From Dryocosmus kuriphilus (lineage: Eukaryota > Arthropoda > Insecta > Hymenoptera > Cynipidae), in contig CM076197.1 in the NCBI GenBank assembly GCA_038277395.1, forward strand, positions 79,097,951 through 79,161,950: DNA of 64,000 nucleotides, written 5' to 3'. The notes beneath the pieces are model-generated. The model worked only from the letters and a program-made list of their open reading frames with translations, searched no databases and was not told the DNA's origin. A program made the position numbers and the translations under genes. Shown here one piece after another: positions 37,101 to 47,435 of this stretch; the stretch's first letter is position 1; each line of letters begins with the position of its first letter.

Positions 37101-40100
37101 AGTGCAATCTTGTTCGTCATCCTGACTGCAATAGTATGAAACAGTGCAAAGGTGGACCCGTGAAAGTAGATCCACTCGCTCTCGTGCAGACTATAGAACA
37201 CTATCTGATGTTGCCAAAGTGTGAGAAGATAAGAGACGCTGAGTCCATGGCTAGTGAGGAAGAAAATAGCGAAGAAGATGCAGACGATCGCTTGGTAAGT
37301 TATCTTCTATTTACAATTCCAAATTGGACTTTCATTTTAATCCTAAAGCTTTTTATAAACTAATTTATAACTTTTTTTCCAGCCGGGCGTGAATCAGAAT
37401 TCAGGGAAACACAAAATTGAATTGCTGATCGGTAACGAGGTTCTGCCTTTCGACATGACAGTTTATCAGGCAGTAAGACAATTTGGTTGTGCTGGAAACG
37501 ATCATTCCGAAGCTGATGCTGACAGCGAACCCCCACTTGGCCAAGACGTTGTTTGGGTGCAAACGCACACTATCTACTATAGGTAAATAAATAAATTACT
37601 TACCATTTATTTTATAAAATTTCCAATCTTTATTCTTCTAAAACCTAATGGTGGATCCTTTTCTTAGGCGTATAATAAAAGATGATAACTCCACCTCGCC
37701 GAAGCCCGGATCCAGTTCGCAGCTGAGTAGTCGAAAAGGAAAAGGGAAGAGCACAAAAATTAGCTCGAAGAGAAAAGAAGACAGTCTCTGGCAGGACGGA
37801 AATGTTCCCTCTCAGAAGTGTCCTCTTGCTTCTTATCTTTCTCCGACTTTACCACTTGTGGTGAATATTTCGGACGCATCCTTGGATGGACTTTGTCTCT
37901 TAAGACTTCTGCATGCTTTAAATAGACACTGGGCGGTGCTTTTCCCACATTTGAAAAGCATTAGTCCTCTGTCATCGCAGGAGTTCATCAACAACAAGAT
38001 CGCGGCAAAGGCTAGTCGACAACTTCAAGATCCTCTTGTGATTGTCACTGGAAGTTTGCCTTCCTGGCTACAACAAATCGCTACCGTGGTAAGTTGAGCA
38101 TTTTAACAACCAATGATTAATCGATTTATGATTCTTTGTTTTGAGTATTTTAAAATATTTTCTTCGAATCTTACAGTCCATTCCTCTTCCCCTTCGACAC
38201 GAGGCAACTCTTACTGTACGTAACATCTTTCGATCGGGACCGTGCTCTTCAGCGCCTCCTGGATTCAGCTCCTGAAATCACTGGACCCGATAGTCAAGAA
38301 AGAGTCACGCCACGTTTGCAGAGGAACAAAAAGAGGATATCAAGAACGGATATTCTCAAGGAAGCTGAAAGAATTGTTCAGGAAGTTGCCTCGAGCAAAG
38401 CTCTTCTGGAAGTGGAATATGAAAATGAGGTTGGATCTGGTTTGGGACCCACCCTGGAATTCTACGCCCTTGTTTCCAGAGACTTGCAACGCGCTGATCT
38501 TGAACTGTGGCACGGAAGCTCCAGTCCCACACATGATGGTTATATCAGCAATCCTCATGGTCTTTCCGCTGCTCCAATTCCATGGTATACGAGAGTTTCG
38601 CAACTTGCTAAATTGAAGACAAAGTTCAAGTTCCTGGGAAAGTTCACAGCCAAGGCTATTTACGACTCCAGAATGTTGGATTTACCATTCAGTTTAACGT
38701 TCTACCGTTGGCTCTTGGGAGAAGAATACTCCTTGAGTTTGGCAGATCTCGCCTACGTTGATCCAGATGTTCACCGTTCGTTGAACAAACTACAGGAGGT
38801 TGTCAGACGGAAAGAAGCGATCGAGCGAGATCAAACCTTGAGATCAAGCGAAAAAGCCCAGATGATTGAAGCTCTCGATATGGATGGATGTCGGATTGCT
38901 GATTTAGGTCTCGTATTTGAATTGCCTGGGTATGAAAACATCGAACTGAGAAAAGGCGGAAGCGAAATCCCGGTTACTATTCACAACTTGGAGCAGTATG
39001 TCAAGGTAATTAAACTAGTGCCACCTGGGAATAGTTATCTATAACAAGTTTGACAGTATAGGTTCTAATGAAATATTAATTGCAGTTGGTTGTACACTGG
39101 TTCCTTTATGAAGGAGTCTACAAGCAGATGGAGGCATTCCGCGAAGGTTTCGAGTCAGTTTTCCCCATTGGACATCTGAAGCTGTTCTTCCCGGAGGAAC
39201 TGGAAGCGGTATTCTGTGGACATGTGCAAACTGGAGGACGCTGGGATGTCAGAATTCTACAGGAGTGCTGCCGAACTGATCATGGATATACTCCAGATTC
39301 CAGAGCTATTCAATTCCTGTTTGAAGTGATGTCGGAGTACAACGGTGATGAACAAAGACAGTTCATACAATTTGTTACCGGATCTCCAAGATTGCCTGTC
39401 GGTGGTAAGCTAACAAGAACTAAAAAGTGATACTGCTCTGTTGGTTAATTTCGAACTATTTCGAACTCCACGCACTCTCTTGAGGAAGCTCAGAAGTTGA
39501 GAACAGGGTGGCTATTCAAGAGTCAGAATAAAGACCCGATTTTTTCCCGGTTTTCAAATATTCTTCCCAGTTATTTAAAATTTGTTATTATTCAAACCTT
39601 TAAAACTAACCAACTTACAATTTGAAGTGTGTATTTGAAAGAAAAAACCTCTAAGTTAACGAATTTAATGCGTAGTAATTTTAAATTTGAAGCGTTTAAA
39701 ATTTTAAGAGAATTAAACCATTTAAAACCAAACGTTCAAAATTAGATAATCTTAACAAGGAAAATATTTACAATTTTACAATTTTAGAATTCCAAATTAG
39801 AAGCCATCAAAATGAAACAAATTTAAGCATTCAAATTGGACATTCTCAAACCGAGTTTATTCAGAATTAAAATACCGTCAGCTGGGGCTATTTTGAACTC
39901 CCAGGGGCTATTATGGGGTCTGCAAATTTTTTATGTCTAGAATCGTCACGAAGTCTTTGAATTTGTCCCCTTAACTAACTTTACTTTAAACTTAAAGACT
40001 TTATATTTGGAAATATTGTGTGCCGTAATTTATAATCGTTCAAGTATTAAAAGTCTTCAATGTTTAAATTGCAGAATTTTGAACATATAAAACTGAAATT

Positions 40101-43100
40101 ACGGCATTTTTAGCGCCTTCAATAAAACATTATTTAACAACAAAGGATTTCAATTTGAAATTGTCCAATAACTTTTAATTTGACATTTGTTCCAATTTCA
40201 AGCGCTCCTAATGTGTTCTGAAATAACAATAATAATAATAATAACACTGGTTGACACAAATTTTTTCGGACCAATTGCTGCAAATGCTTCCGATAGGTAT
40301 TTTCCCGTAGAATCTGAGTCTAGAAACGAAAATAGTGTATTGGCTCCAGTTTTTTAACAGAACGGGGTCAAAAGTGACAAAAAAAACATCTTTTTTGTTA
40401 TTTTTGAACATGCATAGCAAAGGAATCCGATGCGTTAGATACTTTGCAAAGGGATGAAACGAATGCCGAAATCTTTTACTTTAAATTAGATATAACAAAT
40501 ATTGTGAGAAAAATTGATTTAAAGTGCTGTTTTCATTTTGCGGAAATCATGCTCCCACCCATGCACTCGAAGGTTATGAAAATGCATGAATGCGAGCATG
40601 ATTTGCGAAAAACGAAAACAGCACTTTAAATCAATTTTTCTATAATATTTGTTGTGTCTGCTTTAAATTAAAAGGTTCGAGCATTAAGGACGTTCACCGG
40701 CTAAACAGCTTTCTATGTATTTGCTTGAAATGTTGACCATATGCTAATAATAGTGTTATCTATACATTCACTAAATTATGAGAACCATGCCGGTACCAAA
40801 GTGGAGATACTCACTCTCAAAGTTGCGTGTTTTAACATGTAGGGTATAGACGAAGCATTATCAAGATTTACATTTTCATTTATAACAGCAGACATTTTCT
40901 ATTTATTGTGCTGAGAAACTAATATATGATGCATGATGATGTTAGGAAAGATATATTACACAACATGCAGATTCTTAGCGGTATCATTTATTCATAACTT
41001 CAATTCGAAGTTCCTCATCTGACAATATTTCGAAGCGTATCGCCAAGTGGAAGAAAAGCCGCTATGGAGAATTGTCAACACTGTAGTGCATCGGAATAAG
41101 AGTGGGGACGGGAAGAATGTGTGCATGTTGTAGGCCAGTAGCAAAGTCCGTCATTTAGTCAAACCCGAATAGACGAATTTACCTGCGGAACCTTTCGTTA
41201 GTTTATTGGGCAGATCAGGTCAGGAACGCCGACTCGTCGAATGGCCAAAGACCTTTAGGAGATTAGACTAACTGTATTTCAGTGAAAACGAGTTTTACAG
41301 GAAAGGTACATTTGTATAATAAAAATCATTCAATTTTTATGTTTTCGACTTTAGATTTGTACAATTATTAATGTTTTTATATAAATTTAAAAATTGTTCA
41401 GTTTTAAATGTTTAATTTAGAATTATAAAAGCTTCTAATTTAGAACTTTTCTTTATAATATTACTTAATTTTTGAGATTATTTTTTTAATGCAAAATACC
41501 ATAAGTATTTTAAAAATAATGATTCGGAAAAGCTTTAATGAAGCTACAACTGAACAGAGTTTTATACAATGTCCGAAACATTCCAGTTAAAATGTAGAAT
41601 TATCATTTTCTGCAAAACAAATTCTAGAATCAGCACCAGAAGCCTTCTGCGAAGTCTGCAATCTCATAATTAACATTGAGAATGGAACTCCATGCACACA
41701 ATGTACTTTGCACATTCACATTACCTGCGGAGAATTAGATTTAAATACTGAAAATAGTGTCATTTGCTCGCTCTGCGTTAGGGGGAAGTCCTTGCTTGAA
41801 ACTCGAAACGACTGTTTCGAGAGACAAAAAAATCAGGCTGAGAAAATGATAACGTTTTCAGAAGAAATTTTTCCACCCCTAAATGTCAGTGACAACATAA
41901 CTTTATCCGTTCCGGCTGTAGATCGTGGACCCTTAGATTTTCGTAACATTTTTTCGTAGTATCACTGACATTAAGAACGGTGTTTATCAAATAGACACAA
42001 AAGACGGGTTAATTAAAGGTTGGTTTGCTCGAATGGATATTAAAACGTCAGGGACAATCAATGTAAAACAAATAGGTGTACTTGTTTTAAAGCAGGTATA
42101 TTGTGTAATTCTCGTTGTAATCAGTCATCTATGTGCTTCAACAAATAAATTAAAGCTTTTCCGAATCATTATTTGTCATAATTTTATGTGTTTATTTATT
42201 TGAAATAATCTCTTATGGACAGAGTCTTTGGGAAACCGACTGGAATGTCTGAACAGTTGTGGAGCATAAATACAAATTCAGTTTGACAAAGTCTGAGCAA
42301 ATAATGATACTTGAAAAATGTTCAGTTTTTAAAATACTCATGCGCGCCTAGGGCGCGCGTCTGTTGGCACTCGCGCTTCGCGCTCGATACGTTATTTACG
42401 GCACTCGCTCGGTTTTTATGGATCGTGTAAACCTTTAAATTAAAAATTGCAAAAGAAATTATTTTACTTAAGACTCTATCGCGCTTAAGGAATACATTCT
42501 CATCATGACACTCGCGCTTCGCGCTCGATAATTACCTTTCTTAAAACACATTGTAGATTGGTAAAGTTTTTTTGTGATTTTCCAAATTTTCCCAATACAG
42601 GATTTCGATTCTTAAAAGTAAAACGATGAGTTTTATAAATAAATTTTGTAGCTCTTTCCAAGGTGAACAATTCTGCTTGTTAATATTTTCTCATATCTTG
42701 CATAGTTTTGCTGAAAAGTGGTTTTCTTTATATTTCATAACATATTTCACGAATAACTCAAAAACTACGCGTCTGCTCAAAAAAAATGATAGAGAGCAAA
42801 TTTGTAGAACTTTTTAAGATGAACAACTTTGTTTATTATCATTTTTTCGTATCTTGCATAGTTTGGCAGGAAATTTGAAACCTTTTATTTTTAATAACGT
42901 TTTCTCGATTAAAACAAAAACCGTGCATTTTATCAAAAAATGGTTAATACAAAATTTGTAGATCTTTTTGAGTTGAACAACTTTGCTTATTATCATTTTT
43001 TTCGTATCTTGAATATTTTGGTAAGAAAACACAGTTTTTTGTTTTGAATAACGTTTTCTCGATTAAAACAAAAACCGTGCATTTTATCAAAAAATGGTTA

Positions 43101-46100
43101 ATACAAAATTTGTAGATCTTTTTGAGTTGAACAACTTTGCTTATTATCATTTTTTTCGTATCTTGAATATTTTGGTAAGAAAACACAGTTTTTTTTGTTT
43201 TTAATAACGTTTTCTCGATTAAAACAAAAACCGTGCATTTTATCGAAAAATGGTTAAAACAAAATTTGTAGATTTTTTTTGAGGTAAACAATTTTACTCT
43301 CTACTGTTTTTTTTTTTTTTTTTTTTTTTTTTTGTATCTCGCATAGTTTAGCCGGAAAATTGATTTTTTGATTTTGTGAAAACCGTTTTTGATGGATAAA
43401 ACCATAACCACTGGTCAAAAACCGCTGATTAACGAACTCATCCTTTCTTTTTGGACTCTGAAGAAGTGTGCCAAAGCGCAATGCAATCCGATTAGTCCTT
43501 CGAAAGTTATCGTGAGAACAGACGCCCACGACGCCGTCGACAACAACGACAACAACAGACAGACAGACACCGTCGTAAAAACCGTTTTTTTTCTCACTCA
43601 GGGAGTCACAAAACGTGGAGATTTGATGAAAACTGTGGGAGTCAAGTTTTACATAAATCTAATACCTTATCTGATGAGAATGTAAAAATAATCTCAAAAA
43701 TTAAGTAATTTCGAATTTCGATGCATTTGGATTAGGCCATATGTTTTGTATGAATTAAAAAAATATATTTTTCTACTTGAGAATATTTAATTACGAAATT
43801 TTTTTAATGCATCTTGCAAAATTTCGAATAATAATTCGAATAATAATTATTATTATTATAGGAAAAATATAGGTTTTGTTAGTCATCTCCTAAAGAGGTC
43901 TTTGGACATTCGACGAGTCGGCCGTTCGTTAGGCTAACTTCCTGACCTGATCCGCCCAATAGACTGACGAAAGGTTCCGCAGGTAAATTCGTCTATTCGG
44001 CGCCGTTTAGCCCAAGTTCTTAGGAACTTGACTAAATGACGGACTCAGCTACTGGCCTACGACATGCACATGGACACTGATATAGCAGCCGAGTCCCACG
44101 CAGACGGTAGCGTTGCCATATTTTCGCTTCTCCCAAAGCATCCCTGCAAAAAACGTCGAATTGAAAAGTATTTAAAAGTGTTAGCATTTTGAATGCGTTT
44201 TGGAGAAAAAATATTCAAAAGAATTGGTTCGCATTAAACTTTACCCCGATGAATGCGAGACTTCATTGTACATGCTTCTGCATTCAGAAGTATTGAATCG
44301 CCCTTAGTTTATCCGCACTGAAATTGAAAATTTGTATACTTCGCATTAAAAAGTATTGGTTTGCGATAAGTTCATCCATTCCCAAAAATATCCACAAAAA
44401 AAGTCATTGATGTCAGTGTCGACCAAGCCAACACAACTCAATTAGTGATTTAGAAAAAAAAAAAAAAAAAAAAAAAAAGGGTGGGGTGGGGATGGGGGGG
44501 GCCCAACCAACGCCCCCTCCTGTGAGACCCAATGCACGCCGGCGGGCGATGGGCACGGCAAAGCCGTGCCAGCCGCGCGCCGTCGGTAGTTGGTCTCCCC
44601 GAAGAATGATACTAACTGGAAGGAATTGTTGTGCGGTACTCGTTCGGGCATTATTACACAATCTGAGAGAAATTTGGCATGGCAGAGTTTAAAAAAAAAG
44701 TGACATTACTTTGTGGGAAAAAAGCCCTTAAGTAGGGAAAAAACCACAACAATCTGAGATATTATTTTATATTACGGAAGTAAAGAAGAAGGAAGGAGAG
44801 GTTTTAGAGAGGTCGAAAGTAAACATTGTGGCCAGGCCCCGGGTGGCAGGTCGGCGCAGCATCGAGGCATGTCTCGGTGCTGCGCCGACCACACACCCGC
44901 AGCCCGGGTGACTCATTTCCAGAGGAAATCTCTTGGCATCGGATGTTTGCGAAGTGGGTCATATTCATATTTCCCTAATGAGGAAATATATTCAAAGGGT
45001 GATAGTGATGCAGAATCATAAAATTTAGTAGCAGTTTCTTTTATAAAGTCAGAAATATAGGGTAGTTGAAACTCTCTGTGTAGAAGAGAAATTTTTTGTG
45101 AATCTGGGTGCCTTGGTAATGCGTCTGAGAAATTTGTTTTGGATGATTTGCTAACTTGAGCTAACTTATAGCTCCGAGGATCGATTCCAAATGTGAGACA
45201 ATAGTCTCTGCGCTTCTGGCGGAATTGTCTTGAACTACTGACTCTAAACCTCCTCTCATTCATTCGCATTTAATATTATTCAAATGAATGCGAACTCTCG
45301 CATTGGAAATTTTTCACTTTACTCCAAAATTTCGTCTCATTCAATCGCATTCAGAAGCATTCAACTGAAAGCGAACTCTCTCATTGAACATGATTCATTA
45401 ATTTTACAGTTTTTGTTCGCATTCAGTCGCATTTAAAATTTAGACTTTATATGCTAGATATCGCATTCGAAAGTTTTGGACTCTTCTCCAATGCGAAGTT
45501 GCTGCAAAGCAGATTTCACGAGAACATCTCGTGAACGCGAAACAATAATTTTCAATCTGATGTTTGCAGGGATTCTAGTGTGTGTGTATGCATATAAGTC
45601 TCTGCGCCCCGTCGTTTGTTTAGTGTGTACAGTTTACGCTAAAAGTCGTGAAGGGGTCAGAGTGTGTCCTTAATTGCCCTGTGCAAAGTATCTAATGCAT
45701 CGCGTTCGTTCGTTATGAATTTTCAGAAATAGCTAAAAGTACGTTTTTTGACCCTTGATCCCGTTTTGTTAAAAAAAAACTGGAGCCAATTCACTATTTT
45801 CGTTTTTGGATTCGAATTCTGCGGGGAAAAAAACCTATCGGAAATAGTTGTAGTTGGTCCGACAATCTGAAATGTATGAAATTTTGTAAACTTGTGTAAT
45901 AGTAATAAATATAGTATTAAATGTTTCCATGTCTAATTATGCAACTTCGAGCGATTTAAACTTAAGTCTCAACGATTTTGAATGTTTCAGTCTATAATTA
46001 TTCAACACTTTCAGTTGAAAGTACTTCTATTTCAAACGATTTTTTCATAATTGTATTCAATATTAAAGATTCCAGACTAAACATTGCAAAACCATTTAAG

Positions 46101-47435
46101 GTTTTCAATTTGAAATAAATTTAATCTTAAGAGGTTCAATGTGCAAATCTTGAAAATTCAATTTTTTTCCGTATTGTAGGTTTAAAACTTAAAATTTCTC
46201 AAATAATAACATTTTCAATTTGAAACTGTCCAGTTGTTTTCTAATATTTGAATTAGCAAGGATTTAAATTACAAAATTTTTAACTATTATCGCTATTATC
46301 AAAGTTTTAGTGCTATTATTATACCCTAATGTTAAAAAATATCAAATATTATTATAGAATTTATAAATCTTAGGTAACAAAGAACTATGGAAATACATTT
46401 CATTACATGAAATACTATTTTGGACATGACACACTATGCACTGAAGAAAATTTATTTTCTAGAGTTGGTGTGTGCCATATCCAATAAACTTTTTAATTCA
46501 AGTATTTATAAGTAAATTTTTATCCAAAAGTAACCAAAAATGATTTTTCCATACCTCTGTATTTTATTAAATACAGAAATCGCATACAGAAATAATAGAA
46601 ATTATTAAGAAATTATTGACTGTATAGAAATTTAGAAACCCCTATTTTGAAGGTCATTTTAGAATTTGATAAAGTTTTCAAATTGTCACTTAACCCCAAT
46701 GTATAATATCCAACCTCAAAATTAAATGTACAGGATGCCAAGAAATTTTAGTTCATTAATGTATACATTAAAAAATATTATTAAAAACAAAAGCTTTGTG
46801 TCCATAATAAAATATTTGAATATAATTTTTAATATAGCTACTGTATTTCTCTGTCTTTTTCAATTTTAAAAATTCGTTTTATGGAAATGACGTCTTTATT
46901 TTCTCAATTGTATGATTTTGTTCAATTAAATTTGAAACTCAAGCCTTGAAAATTAATTGGGTTTTACATTTAGTCTTTAAAATTCAACAACTTAATATTA
47001 GAAGTACTTCAAACTGTAAAAAAAATTTTCATTTGATTTGTAGACATTTTAGAGCCATTTAAAGTTATTGGATAGGTAAATGAGATTGAAAATTTTAAAA
47101 CAAACTTTCAGTGAGCAAATAAATTCGTTGTCGTTTCCCAATTTCTGAATCCAGCGGACCATCCTGTCAGAATTCTAAAATGTATAGGAAACTTTCTGAC
47201 TAAAAACCATTGAGCTAATCATATTAATTTATTTTCAGGCTTCAAGAGCTTGACACCGCCACTGACGATAGTGCGGAAGACACTAGACCCCACTATGAGA
47301 GCAGATGACTTCCTGCCTTCCGTGATGACCTGTGTGAACTACCTGAAACTGCCAGACTATACGACTCTGCGGATAATGCGAGACAAACTACGGATAGCAT
47401 CTCATGAGGGTCAACACTCGTTCCACCTTTCCTAG
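22136..47435 (+). CDS. TRIP12: E3 ubiquitin-protein ligase TRIP12 (HECT, UFD4-like)
   Basis: Nuclear HECT ubiquitin ligase of the ubiquitin-fusion-degradation pathway, about 2,040 residues. Coding exons: 22136-22424, 22565-22870, 30202-30570, 33092-33285, 33637-33810, 34041-35654, 35734-35971, 36056-36461, 36539-36727, 36811-36996, 37103-37294, 37383-37582, 37668-38088, 38177-39005, 39086-39404 and 47239-47435. Order of parts: Ser-rich basic N-terminus, the signature LQALLEARGLPPHVFGALGP (exon 5), armadillo repeats, a WWE domain (exon 6), linker, then the HECT domain ending at the catalytic Cys in VMTCVNYLKLP. The first donor is uncertain (22424, or 22460 with a poorer site). Two joins need checking. 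The Ser run at 30222-30248 appears off by one base. Exon 13 (ends phase 0) and exon 14 (needs phase 2) do not join in frame. Otherwise all junctions agree. The family identity is unmistakable. Confidence 0.93.
24722..25760 (+). repeat. Dispersed element with internal ~150-bp tandem units (copy 1)
   Basis: Begins ACATTCTCATC..GAAGGTATTAG, then a GTCTGTCTGTC/GTTGTCGTTGTC tract, then three to four tandem units of roughly 150 bases. Each unit contains AAAAAGATCTACAAATTTTG, TTTTTGTTTTAATTGAGAAA and ACGTTATTAAAAATCAAAAA. It ends in a region of short palindromes such as GAGCGCGTAGCGCGAG, TCGAGCGCGAAGCGAACG and CCGCGAAGCGGG. An inverted copy is at 42300-43694. The ORFs across the tandem units are by-products. 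Confidence 0.7.
27498..28393. mobile_element. TA-flanked TIR element (MITE) in TRIP12 intron 2
   Basis: Terminal inverted repeats GGGGAGAGTCGGCTATGGTA at 27500 and the complement ending ATGGCCGACTCTCCCC at 28391, flanked by TA on both sides. TA duplication would suit a Tc1/mariner-type mechanism, but the superfamily is not certain. About 890 bases, non-coding; the 28134-28349 ORF has no recognisable content. Confidence 0.65.
30571..33091 (+). other. TRIP12 intron 3 with two GGTTGC-type repeats
   Basis: Contains a short element at about 30919-31125, bounded by GGGTTGCTTACAGATCAGGG and GTCAAGGAATTTGCAACC. A longer related stretch runs from about 31706 (AGGGTTGCTACAG) to about 32616, filled with AT-rich AATTTTGAAATTT-like phrases. 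The remainder is unremarkable. Confidence 0.5.
33375..33515. repeat. Direct duplication, 72-bp period
   Basis: GAGTGTTTGTATACAAT..AAAGCATAAATATTGTGG is present twice in tandem, starting at 33386 and 33458, with very few differences. It lies in the TRIP12 intron between exons 4 and 5 and looks like a recent local duplication. Confidence 0.8.
34041..35654 (+). CDS. TRIP12: TRIP12 exon 6: armadillo repeats and WWE domain
   Basis: The largest exon, 1,614 bases, open throughout. Its first part encodes the armadillo-like substrate-recognition region (for example HACRALTYMMEALPRSSTVV, and CLTALAMLSRRHSKTILHAG). The WWE domain lies at about 35010-35215 (WEWRDERHSCHPF, then IDSRIIE, GEDEICLSTLGRTYTIDL). 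In characterised relatives this domain binds poly-ADP-ribose. It ends with the conserved block SSSAGPAVKHKCLRALLRMV ... SSHIAGMLASQDLRIV. Antisense ORFs at 34331-34798 and 34576-34776 are shadows. Confidence 0.9.
38177..39005 (+). CDS. TRIP12: TRIP12 exon 14: HECT N-lobe
   Basis: Encodes, in the frame starting CCA at 38178, the HECT N-lobe from PFLFPFDTRQLLLYVTSFDR through ENEVGSGLGPTLEFYALVSR to GGSEIPVTIHNLEQYVK. The frame is open for 276 codons. The acceptor (AG at 38175-38176) leaves one base before the frame, so the preceding exon should contribute two. It contributes none (see findings). Confidence 0.9.
40470..40675. repeat. Hairpin (foldback), about 205 bp
   Basis: Arms of about 75-80 bases pair nearly perfectly. 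AAAATTGATTTAAAGTGCTG on the left is matched by CAGCACTTTAAATCAATTTT on the right, with inner GAAATCATGCT/AGCATGATTTGC. The loop carries CACCCATGCACTCGAAGG. Non-coding. Confidence 0.75.
41620..42155 (+). pseudogene. Decayed Cys-rich transposon protein fragment (Ginger-like C-terminus?)
   Basis: Open pieces in more than one frame. First comes a PHD/zinc-ribbon-like stretch (FCEVCNLIIN, GTPCTQCTLHIHITC, ICSLC) ending VPAVDRGPLDFRNIF at a stop (41959). Then ITDIKNGVYQIDTKDGLIKG continues in a second frame. After an apparent internal deletion comes QCKTNRCTCFKAGILCNSRC. From memory, this order (zinc finger, then ...KGWF.., then Cys-rich NRCxCxKAGxLCxSRC tail) is typical of the C-terminal region of Ginger-type or other insect DDE transposon proteins. 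It is disrupted by at least two frame changes. Confidence 0.45.
42300..43694 (-). repeat. Dispersed element with internal ~155-bp tandem units (copy 2, inverted)
   Basis: Inverted relative of 24722-25760. It has short palindromes of the CTCGCGCTTCGCGCTCGATA type at 42370-42530. Four tandem units follow, with starts near 42961, 43114 and 43271 (periods 153 and 157), then a poly-T run (43306-43333), a CAACAACGACAACAACAGAC tract, and GGTATTAG..ATGTAAAA at the outer edge. The ORFs across it arise from the repeats, shift frame between units and are not genes. Confidence 0.7.
44849..44890. repeat. GC-rich perfect-stem hairpin
   Basis: GGTCGGCGCAGCA (44849-44861) pairs exactly with TGCTGCGCCGACC (44878-44890). 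An inner CGAG/CTCG adds to the stem and leaves a six-base loop. It is flanked by CCCGGG on both sides. It is unusually GC-rich for this locus. Confidence 0.8.
44913..45269 (-). pseudogene. C-terminal fragment of a non-LTR retrotransposon polyprotein (jockey-like)
   Basis: A minus-strand ORF of about 118 codons. Its tail pattern (LHREFQLPYISDFIKETATKFYDSA ... shortened here to its parts LPYISDFIKE and ATKFYDS, then ISSLGKYEYDPLRKHPMPRD) resembles the conserved end of jockey-type reverse transcriptase proteins, which finish with an IG.Y ... KH.RP-like motif. There is no RT core upstream on the minus strand, so only a 3' fragment is present. Confidence 0.45.
47239..47435 (+). CDS. TRIP12: TRIP12 last exon: HECT C-terminus with catalytic cysteine
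   Basis: Acceptor AG at 47237-47238; two bases complete the Gly codon split from 39404. It encodes FKSLTPPLTIVRKTLDP ... DDFLPSVMTCVNYLKLPDY and ends HSFHLS at a stop at 47433-47435. The catalytic Cys codon is at 47331-47333. It lies 7.8 kb from the rest of the HECT domain, across a repeat-filled intron. Confidence 0.92.

Larger units (their letters stand above)
41118..44075. mobile_element. Inverted-arm element inside TRIP12 intron 15
   Basis: Arms 41118-41275 and 43885-44075 are inverted copies sharing AATAGACGAATTTACCTGCG, GAACCTTTCGT, GATCAGGTCAGGAA and GACTCGTCGAATG. The right arm has extra segments absent from the left. Between them lie a decayed transposon-type gene fragment and the subrepeat element. 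It is possibly an internally deleted DNA transposon. Confidence 0.6.
44140..45573. mobile_element. AATGCGA-rich TIR element
   Basis: Bounded by an 11-base inverted repeat, ATCCCTGCAAA at 44140 and TTTGCAGGGAT ending at 45573. Both flanking thirds (44160-44380 and 45270-45470) contain many copies of AATGCGA or TCGCATT, a subterminal repeat pattern common in hAT-type elements. The centre carries a poly-A/G tract (44454-44506), a GC-rich hairpin and a retroelement fragment, so it seems to have absorbed other sequence. No target duplication is visible. Confidence 0.45.
40258..45878. mobile_element. Large compound element with ~200-bp inverted arms
   Basis: Left arm 40258-40456 and right arm 45676-45878 are inverted copies. 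Shared blocks include GAAAATAGTGTATTGGCTCC, GTTAGATACTTTGCAAAGGG and TTCCGATAGGT. Identity is moderate. The 5.6-kb interior holds other repeats nested within it. I cannot define a target duplication; an AAT microsatellite adjoins the left arm (about 40226-40243). Confidence 0.55.
39405..47238 (+). other. TRIP12 intron 15 (7.8 kb) with nested transposons
   Basis: An intron inside the HECT coding region. From outside in: AT-rich dispersed repeat (39520-40210), outer inverted arms (40258-40456 with 45676-45878), a hairpin (40470-40675), second inverted arms (41118-41275 with 43885-44075), a transposon gene fragment (41620-42155), the subrepeat element (42300-43694), and an AATGCGA-rich TIR element (44140-45573) that holds a retroelement fragment. 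No exon of TRIP12 is missing from this interval as far as I can tell. Confidence 0.65.

Noticed and set aside
38242..38616. 124-codon plus-strand ORF over TRIP12 exon 14
   Set aside because: Out of frame with the conserved HECT sequence read from 38178.
44413..44692. Three overlapping ORFs near a poly-A/poly-G tract
   Set aside because: They arise from low-complexity homopolymer sequence and GC-rich debris.
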